From Bacteroidales bacterium (GTDB taxonomy: Bacteria; Bacteroidota; Bacteroidia; Bacteroidales; M50B96): a stretch of 39,294 bases of DNA. The stretch spans positions 1-39,294 of the forward strand of contig JAIOYV010000063.1 of the NCBI GenBank assembly GCA_021740905.1, written 5' to 3'. Each line of letters begins with the position of its first letter. The first letter of the stretch is position 1. Shown piece after piece: positions 36,901-39,294 of this stretch. The position numbers and the translations under genes are program-made. The notes beneath the pieces were generated by a model, which worked only from the letters and a program-made list of their open reading frames with translations, did no database searches and was not told where the DNA came from.

Positions 36901-37080
36901 ACAAGTGATCGACTCAGTAATTGTGTTAAGGGAAAAATAATTAACCATATCCCCAACAGTACAACCCGTGGAATACGTCGGTGTACAGTAGGTTTGGGCA
37001 TTTACCTCCCCAAAGGAATTCAACAATAAGCCAAAGAGCACCAAGATGCCCATTAACTTTCGAAGGTCTAAATTTCTCAT
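24907..37080 (-). CDS. giant T9SS-secreted multidomain surface protein
   Basis: 4057 residues in one unbroken frame. Order: signal peptide 1-29; GEVED-type domain about 30-172 (VWIDFNNNYTFDASEVV); then three units, each a CARDB/Ig-like domain followed by a right-handed beta-helix (helices at 283-716, 830-1266 and 1380-1810, each ending in GADEY/F). Next come several Ig-like and jelly-roll stretches to about 2560, and a second GEVED domain near 2565-2715 (VYVDWDNDGTYTEPGEI). More Ig-like modules follow, then a pre-peptidase-type domain about 3270-3388 (YDRQWWRFELP), SprB-like repeats about 3400-3550 (LSYLWSNGATGLSLTGLAPG) and two copies of a GWSI...IYWP-NLNTIGN module about 3675-3830. The last ~80 residues are a T9SS type A sorting domain (LFQNVPNPF ... 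TKVMNIQ). It is expected on the cell surface as an adhesin or binding protein. No catalytic site is evident. Confidence 0.92.
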   Translation of the reverse strand: MRNLDLRKLMGILVLFGLLLNSFGEVNAQTYCTPTYSTGCTVGDMVNYFSLNTITESITCTTPSYQDHTSLSTNLTIGDTYNLVVAAGYSSTYFKVWIDFNNNYTFDASEVVADGVCSSSSTNYTFPLTIPMSATPTSTRLRIRTNYASAVGDPCTSYTYGNAIDYTVIMNPLGDNDLGVFGVTPSTICSGPTDFYAIVRNYGGNTVNNYKLDWSLDGVAQTQITITDSLQSGEMDTVLLSNINFVNSMYDFVIYTSLPNGIADTLNYNDTLTLAPFFLSLNGTYSIGATGDFADFAAAVNALSVYGICGPVVFEVESGTYNENISLGEIPGVSAINTVTFKSASGVNTDVILTYNASSTTNNWVVNLDGGDYYSFEDMTLKSTNGTYGRVVRLYGGAHHNTFDGCILQAPVSSTSSNYMAVVVNESGVGDSANVFMNNDVKNGSYGFYMYGGSSSSFEPGNVISHNNITNFYYYGVYLYYQYAPIVEYNTIETGLYTYAYPVYTYYVRGPFQFVGNKIHTWAGSYNYGLRLYYTDGAPGVGLVANNFITSSLGTGTCYGLYVYYASNIDIFNNSVNIPNGNTTSAGLYMYQGSSPAYGNIRLTNNSFVNTGGGYAIQIHDYAMNPGMVTYQDYNNYYGTGATPIAFGNWNVTTMADLNLIEPHSMMVDPAYLGVGDLHSYSALLNGAGKPLASVPFDIDMDPRDPIHPTIGADEYTLYTNDAGVLSFVGIDAICPGLTPVSALVQNFGLVELTEVAVNWTVNGVAQTTLMVYDTIAVGGNMTVYLGDYTFLSGTVYDVIGYTSMPNGVVDPGNSNDTTSLIGLQTAAAGTFTVGATGDFATITDAQTFIENFGVCGPVIFNILPGTYNEQVTINVVSGVDATNTVTWQSSTGNNTDVVVQYAPSGLSDNWVWRMNGADYNTVNNITLKNIYPSGSTIYGRVVDLNGVAEYNTFHGCILEGVQGSSTSNYYAIIYDYYSGGLNNYNTFSDNQILNGSYAIYAYGSGGAVGNKYLNNNIEGYYYYGLYCYYQNEVQIKNNTILQSPAGYTYNYPVYAYYCDGAINVSGNYIYDGAGSYFYGLRIYYCDATSTARGLVSNNMIATENNSSTQYGLYVYNSSNQDIYNNSVSIKNGGTNYACYLYHSNATAYGTYNFINNSIVNHHTSGYCLYGYGLGLAALTSSNNNLYTNSSTLCYFTTTYATLSDWQGAGFVGDVLNTDGGYLSGSNLHSNSLAMDGAGMPLAEVTVDIDGDTRDPFTPDVGADEYILANDDAAITALPGINSMCPGTVDVVATVSNYGLVAMNSVVINWSVNGVLQTPFTYNTTIPISSSADVVIGQYTMVAGTTYSFTVWSSLPNGNPDPNASNDSYSVSGVTTSVFGTYTIGATGDFTTFADAVAFISAAGICGPIVFNIETGVYTEQVTIPNIVGASATNTITFQPLTGNQADVVVQYSATSTSDNWVWSLSGVDYCTVQNIKMKPLGASYAVVLQMAGVSDYNTISNCILEGVVASSTSSYFAVIYDYYSTGLNNYNTYIDNQILNGSYAIYAYGSGGAYGNKYINNYISNYYYYGMYLYYQYDVVVDGNTVLQSPTGYSYNYPIYVYYSDYAIQVTNNYIYDGAGTYMYGLRVYYSDATASAPGLVANNMVISENNSYNYGLYIYNSMYQNVYNNSVRVAGGTTNYGGYIYLSNATSYGTMDIKNNSIANFGTGGYCLYGYGSGLAAQTFSNNNLFTNSSTLCYYSTSYSDVSSWNTATGGNDISYDPEYIAYNDLHTFSLYLNGAGTPLPEVTTDYDGDVRDPLHPDIGADEFNLLLPPNELAVTIAYTLGQYPMGAGDNHVVKAIVKNLGNDTQYNVPVTLTVSGANSFTTVATIDSITFAGVDTVQFSPFTATTIGLDDVTVTVPPDMDSTNNSFSYWQNVNANQIAYADTSASVLNLGYNTGQGMLLCKYHINGASLIQSVGAYIVGNTTSGNSLYGIVLDAAGNLLSQSAPITITTVDSLYLFPVLDTVATNTVNDDVYVGIVQTWGSAGYYPLGVQEEIPARRGAYYIASAAGVAPTEDASFGRFMIGAVLTDPPPYDAACTNISSPIGGCGLGMEDVTIDITNMGSSDISGGLTVFYQLGTNPPVSEGIPTATIIPSGTTYTYTFGAQANLAVLFDSTFTLTAWVSLTGDTYLTNDTSETTIESLYQPASPSGVNTTVLYGSMATLSVLSSDSIYWFDDPLATNNIGTGTDITIGPLYDTTSLWAIASTLSTGDIQIGTGTSTTGTSSYPNPYCTYYYGNKEQMLIRAEELVALGFTGGNINSIAFNVFGVSSYSLTNFELKIGSTTATTLTTWQTGLTSVFFDPSHIPSMGWNLHPFTAPFVWDGVSNIVIETCFNNSAWTSGGSIQYSTTSFTSCLNYHADNTTVCSSTTATTYANRPNMVFNVEVPGCLTAPVEVTAFVANIPQNDIGVIAAYSPTSGSNLTNSEVISVEINNWGSADANLFQISYDITGTTAASASEFVINPILSGTSATFDFATVADLSLYGTYNICVYTQMVGDGFASNDTLCLTVENLAPVYCLSGATSSAYEEIVQVNLSNLSNTSIPTGSLYTNYNNTVSPATLTLGNSHPISITSDFAPGYSTSYNCWVEVYVDWDNDGTYTEPGEIAFSSAITSSQTVSGMVTVPVNANLGNHSMRVVLEQTTSATGVIPCGTYTYGETEDYQVYVQPPFMTDAGAINILSPAGSMLENSVQPVEAVVFNFGTQTITNMNVVYTVNGLNPVTTAYVGSLPTFTADTISLGDLVVPGGSFDLCVSTVLLNDSSALNNTVCHSLFADPQYDLAILSIDAPLGGCDQGMEDVVVTFTNIGDTVFGNLPISYYDSSMTAPVTETYTGTLLPGDTASFTFNTQIDLTVTAFTEFYIMAWLGYVADPIATNDSTMLYITSDVAPPPASADDILVWAGTSGVMTVNNPDTTLFYEWFDENNLSLSDDTFYQTPVLFDTTTVYLMASSGSMESADISTTFAGGNGQTGNMFDVTAYTNITLDSFYVNVSSTGIMEVWWREGSYIGFTGSNAGWNLLGSANVVNSGTNIPDLLSVGGLEIPAGETYGLYVTFVTGSVAYTNGNGTNQVYQDDNIKIETGYGGSYFSLTFTPRVWNGTIFYTAGAPGCGSSLTPVTAFVQYADYDGAVLAITSPVSGSNLNNVAVSADIYNNGLLPLSNFLVEYVVLGSLPVFETCTTTVQPGQMINFTFADSINASVFGTYDLCVKTLVTNDGYTANDEVCTSFANWDGNGESCATAFPYLLINDPPVYQTTIHPYDRQWWRFELPVDASDVYVSLCGSSFDTKLEVHNECPQTQFSTSSFLGYNDNSCGNQSQIHFNNMSAGVYWAKVYGATTAFGDYVLEITGTLDAISVVTFAVTQIDCNGAANGAIDATVTPIIPGATLPLSYLWSNGATGLSLTGLAPGTYILNITDATGIPQAETVIISEPPALVVSLAGTDATTLGGNDGSITTTVSGGVSPYQFMWSNQATTQNIAAAYAGIYTVTVFDANGCSTEESVTINSPLPPGWVVTPTANSHLIIVSQNSDITLDAVPAAYGSLIGVFSNQNGIMVCSGWAYWSGMATSVTAYGATPPMDNGYQPGENFVWRLYEANLGVEYGGPACYLNNYPNLGTYVTGGFSGINCLNAQSIIIQPIALPTGWSIWSTYIDPLTPNMAALFSNIATNVTIVKSGSGAIYWPIYNLNTIGNLVMGQGYQVKMVSAQTLEVEGLLIDPVMSPVTIPGGWSIMGYLRTSPMNAATVISPIVSNVVIVKSGGGQIYWPLYNLNTIGNMVPGQGYQIKMTATDVLTFAMNTAAPSKSDVIDVQPEKYNKVNNTGHNMSLGILEDAWSKAPKEGDEIGVFNATGELIGSTVYQNGFNAITLWGDDSYTEDKTEGIANGDVFTLKLWDNTNDTEQELVVQSWLQGSNQYGKDAIAVIEKLLVKDGNFDGFTLFQNVPNPFKDVTEISFYLPETSQVKLVVYNALGEKIEELVSARYEAGRHTVVFKTSSLSSGTYYYNFVSEKFTETKVMNIQ
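31651..36234 (-). repeat. three tandem ~1.65-kb units encoding Tyr-rich beta-helix modules
   Basis: Within the giant gene the helix modules map to 34933-36234 (434 codons), 33283-34593 (437) and 31651-32943 (431). Their starts (GTYSIGATGDF, GTFTVGATGDF, GTYTIGATGDF) are 1641 and 1650 bp apart. Each has the same internal landmarks: GxCGPVxFxxxxGTYxEx, an NWVxxxxGxDY segment, a NGSYxxYxYG segment, a YYYYGxYxYYQ segment and a terminal DPxHPxIGADEY. The units are diverged copies, not a recent exact duplication. Confidence 0.85.
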
Positions 37081-37978
37081 TTCTACAAAGTTTAGTTAAA
37101 GTATAATTTATCTATTTTGTTTAATCTATTCTTCTGAATTTCAATTAAAAGAAAGGAATAAGAAGAAGTTCAAAAAACCTCTACTTAATCTATTATTTGT
37201 CTGTTGTAATCCCTATCCCACTTTTAAAATATCGTTCTAAATTATTGCCTGCGAAAAATACATAATATATATGAACAAAGAAATACGTCAATTTGAGAAT
37301 GTTCGTTGTTTGCAAAAAATTTAACGTTTTTTGATTTGAAAATTTTAGTTGTTCTATAAAATTACCCAACCTTTAACTTAAAATATTTGATTCTCTAAAA
37401 TAGCTATCCTATCCAAACTGACACAGTTAATCAACTTCAGAGTTTATTTATATTGTTTATAATGTGACATTTATCATACACCTATTAAAAATAGCCTGGT
37501 TGAACAAAAATTATAATTTTAGATATTAACAAGAAATAATAGCAGTAATATGATTTCTGTCAAGGTACAATTCAAGTATTGCACGTAATAATTTGATTTT
37601 AAGGTAACAAGGTATCGTTTAACAGAATATTCTTTCAATGTTGAAAATTCAACAAATAAGTCTGAAATTGTGCCTCTTTCAACAAAATGAAATCGAGGTG
37701 AGACTCGTTGGTGAAACTCAGAAAGTGAATGACAAATTCAGTTTTTATAAAAGACTATTACGCATTGGGTGTTAGACTAGTAAGTCAATAGAACCCTGAA
37801 AAGGGTAAACAATAACACAAATAAAATCATTTTGACAATCAGCGTTTTACGAAAAGCTGTCATTTCGATCAAAAAGACTAAAAAAAATGCACCAAAGAGA
37901 AATGACAATAGAAAGGATTTAGGATAAGTTCTTGTCCTGAAATCTAATTTTATTACCTCCTCAGCTAATTTTATATAT
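37081..37978. other. gene-free AT-rich divergent intergenic region
   Basis: About 900 nt lie between the start of the giant gene (minus) and ricT (plus). No open frame with coding character was found, apart from a doubtful minus-strand frame (37777-38100) that overlaps ricT. The left part should hold the giant gene's leader and promoter, but no perfect TAnnTTTG was found there. A perfect inverted repeat TGTTGAA-AA-TTCAACA is at 37639-37654. The ricT -7 element is at 37974-37981. No RNA gene was recognised. Confidence 0.5.
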
Positions 37979-37981
37979 TTG
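37974..37981 (+). promoter_or_regulatory. -7 element of ricT
   Basis: TATATTTG, a perfect TAnnTTTG, 27 nt before the ATG at 38009. It overlaps an in-frame TTG at 37979, so that codon is not the start. Confidence 0.6.
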
Positions 37982-38008
37982 CCATTATTTATATTAAATC
38001 TAAATAAG

Positions 38009-39094
38009 ATGTCTTGCAATACATGTGCAGTAAACGATATATACGACACCGATGAAATCCGCCACGGAAAACTCGATTCATTCGACTGGCTTTCAAACAT
38101 TGATGAAGCAAAAGAGATTTCAGGCCTGGTCGAAGTTCATTTTAAAAACACCCGAAAAGGGTTTTTCCTAAACACCCATGGCCTAACGATTAAACGTGGC
38201 GACCGGGTTGTTGTTGAAGCAATCCGAGGGCACGACCTGGGGATTGTCTCATTAATTGGCGATGTGGCCCAGCTTCAATATGCACGGAAATCGGGGTCAC
38301 AGGGTAATGCGCCCCTCCTTAAAATATACCGGAAAGCAACTGAAGCCGATACTGAAAAATGGAGAACATCGCGATTGAAGGAAAACCCTACCTTGATAAA
38401 AAGCCACCAACTAGCCTCAAAGCTTGGCCTTGAAATGAAGATAAGCTCGGTAGAATACCAGGCCGATGGCCGAAAAGCCACATTCTATTACACCGCCGAT
38501 GGCAGGGTCGACTTTCGTCAGTTGATAAAGGACATATCGGCTGAATATTCCATCCTGGTTGAAATGAAACAAATTGGGGCCAGGCAAGAAGCAGGAATGA
38601 TTGGGGGCATTGGTTCTTGTGGTCGAAGCCTGTGCTGCTCGACCTGGCGCACCGATTTCAGTTCCATAACCACCGACCTGGCACGTTTGCAAGAATTGCC
38701 CATCAATGCCCAAAAACTGGCCGGGCAATGTGGCAAATTAAAGTGCTGCCTTACCTACGAACTGGACCAATACCTGGAAGCCAAAGAAGATTTTCCAAAA
38801 ATGTTGCTCGAACTGGAACTGGATAAAGGCCGTGCCATACCAATTAAAACCGATGTCCTGAAAAAGCAGATCACGTATAGTTACGACCCTGGCACAGGCA
38901 CCAAACATTTTATGCTCGATCTCGAAAGGGTAAAGAAGATCATCAACCAAAACAAGCGGGGACAAAAACCTGCCATGGATGAATTGTCATCGACCGAAAA
39001 ACGAGAAAGCCCTGATGTCTTTATGTCAGGATCGGTAAGTCTCAACCTCGCTAAAAGGAAAAAGAAAAAGCGCAGACCTCCTGTTCGGAGGTAG
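38009..39094 (+). CDS. ricT: RicT / PSP1-domain protein
   Basis: 361 residues from ATG 38009 (MSCNTCAVND). The core is a PSP1 domain. VEVHFKNTRKGFFLN and RGDRVVVEAIRGHDLGIVSLIGD come near residues 40-85, and the PSP1 C-terminal part follows (SVEYQADGRKATFYYTADGRVDFRQLIKDISAEY, about 145-180). The Fe-S-type cysteine set is GSCGRSLCC (about 205-213) and QCGKLKCC (about 240-247). The C-terminus is a Lys/Arg-rich tail (KRKKKKRRPPVRR). In Bacillus RicT joins RicA and RicF in an Fe-S complex that assists RNase Y in RNA maturation; the role in Bacteroidota is less clear. In many Bacteroidota the next gene is gldH (gliding lipoprotein), but here repeats and a possible mobile-element end follow. The start is supported by the promoter at 37974-37981. 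Confidence 0.9.
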   Translation: MSCNTCAVNDIYDTDEIRHGKLDSFDWLSNIDEAKEISGLVEVHFKNTRKGFFLNTHGLTIKRGDRVVVEAIRGHDLGIVSLIGDVAQLQYARKSGSQGNAPLLKIYRKATEADTEKWRTSRLKENPTLIKSHQLASKLGLEMKISSVEYQADGRKATFYYTADGRVDFRQLIKDISAEYSILVEMKQIGARQEAGMIGGIGSCGRSLCCSTWRTDFSSITTDLARLQELPINAQKLAGQCGKLKCCLTYELDQYLEAKEDFPKMLLELELDKGRAIPIKTDVLKKQITYSYDPGTGTKHFMLDLERVKKIINQNKRGQKPAMDELSSTEKRESPDVFMSGSVSLNLAKRKKKKRRPPVRR

Positions 39095-39105
39095 TCGGCT
39101 GTCCT

Positions 39106-39143
39106 CAGTAGGCAGTAGGCAGTAGGCAGGCTCCAGTCGGCAG
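39106..39143. repeat. CAGTAGG heptamer run and CAGTCGGCAG
   Basis: Three full CAGTAGG heptamers and a final CAG (39106-39129) are followed by CAGTCGGCAG (39134-39143) and a further GTTGGC. The run starts 11 nt after the ricT stop. The 10-mer is identical to those at 927 and 948. Confidence 0.75.
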
Positions 39144-39160
39144 TTGGCAAATAGTGGGGC

Positions 39161-39294
39161 TGTATCAAAATGCAAGTGACCGATTCCGGTGGCTAGGCCG
39201 AGATCTTATTTAGAACGGGTATAAATTTCATGCAGACTATTAACAGTCAGATTATCAGTACTTTACAGCATCTTGTAAGTGTCTGATATTCAGC
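39161..39294. mobile_element. possible end of an insertion sequence (cut by window edge)
   Basis: From TGTATCAAAATGC at 39161 the sequence changes character and includes AAGTGACCGATTCCGGTG. Its reverse complement (CACCGGAATCGGTCACTT) resembles the GGTCACTT...CCGGAATC words seen near ends of IS21-type elements in Bacteroidota. A 5'-TG start fits. There is no transposase reading frame in the 134 nt available, and no second copy or target duplication is visible, so this is only a suspicion. Confidence 0.25.

Noticed and set aside
37777-38100. 107-codon minus-strand frame with a hydrophobic C-terminal half
   Set aside because: Its N-terminal part overlaps the start of ricT and its promoter, and no suitable internal start gives a convincing protein. 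A GAGGAGG stretch inside it is not followed by a start codon.

Overview
The window is a chromosomal segment from a member of the Bacteroidota, most likely order Bacteroidales or Marinilabiliales. The evidence is: (i) -7 promoter elements of the form TAnnTTTG ahead of several genes; (ii) lipoproteins with acidic residues just after the lipobox cysteine; (iii) a TonB-dependent receptor with an N-terminal carboxypeptidase-regulatory-like domain; (iv) a giant exported protein ending in a type IX secretion (T9SS type A) sorting domain with GEVED and SprB-like modules; (v) a RicT/PSP1 protein of Bacteroidota type. No rRNA or tRNA gene, CRISPR array or complete insertion sequence was found.

Layout. 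1-916: two secreted DUF4402-like proteins, the first cut by the window edge. 1063-4962: housekeeping genes, an SDR oxidoreductase (minus) divergent from asnS, then rpoN. 4969-5163: a dense GTCATT/AATGAC repeat array in front of a PAP2-like membrane protein. 5996-6280: a small cysteine-rich lipoprotein. 6328-11701: a phosphate block. A PhoR-type kinase and PhoB-type regulator (minus) diverge from a PiT-type phosphate transporter carrying a C-terminal PhoU-like domain, followed by an OprO/P-like porin. 11979-17218: a beta-helix lipoprotein, a TonB-dependent receptor and a small secreted protein that is essentially a free-standing copy of the receptor's N-terminal domain. 17337-22909: a MORN-like (YwqK) protein, pyrE with an SRPBCC protein, an outer-membrane barrel protein, a TatD-family nuclease and a secreted protein of unknown function. 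23267-24265: apbE (minus). 24907-37080: one 4057-residue surface protein (minus) with three tandem tyrosine-rich beta-helix modules. 37081-37978: a gene-free divergent region. 38009-39094: ricT. The right edge holds short heptamer repeats and possibly one end of a mobile element.

How it may work together. The main point of interest is 6328-17218. The PiT, porin and beta-helix lipoprotein genes each carry upstream an 11-bp-phased direct repeat that fits TTAA-N4-A-N-GTTAA. The small secreted-domain gene carries a weaker version. This is the architecture expected of a PhoB/PhoP binding site, so I propose one phosphate-starvation regulon. It would span sensing (PhoBR), inner-membrane uptake (PiT-PhoU), passive outer-membrane entry (porin) and an active outer-membrane route (receptor, surface lipoprotein and accessory domain) that lacks a SusD partner. 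The regulon is an inference; the motif has one similar occurrence elsewhere in the window, which is reported.

Intergenic DNA is rich in short interspersed repeats of several unrelated kinds: a MITE-like element with 30-bp imperfect inverted ends, a 14-bp tandem repeat with an inverted partner, CAGTCGGCAG/CAGTAGG heptamers and the GTCATT/AATGAC array. Most intergenic boundaries also show clear rho-independent terminators.
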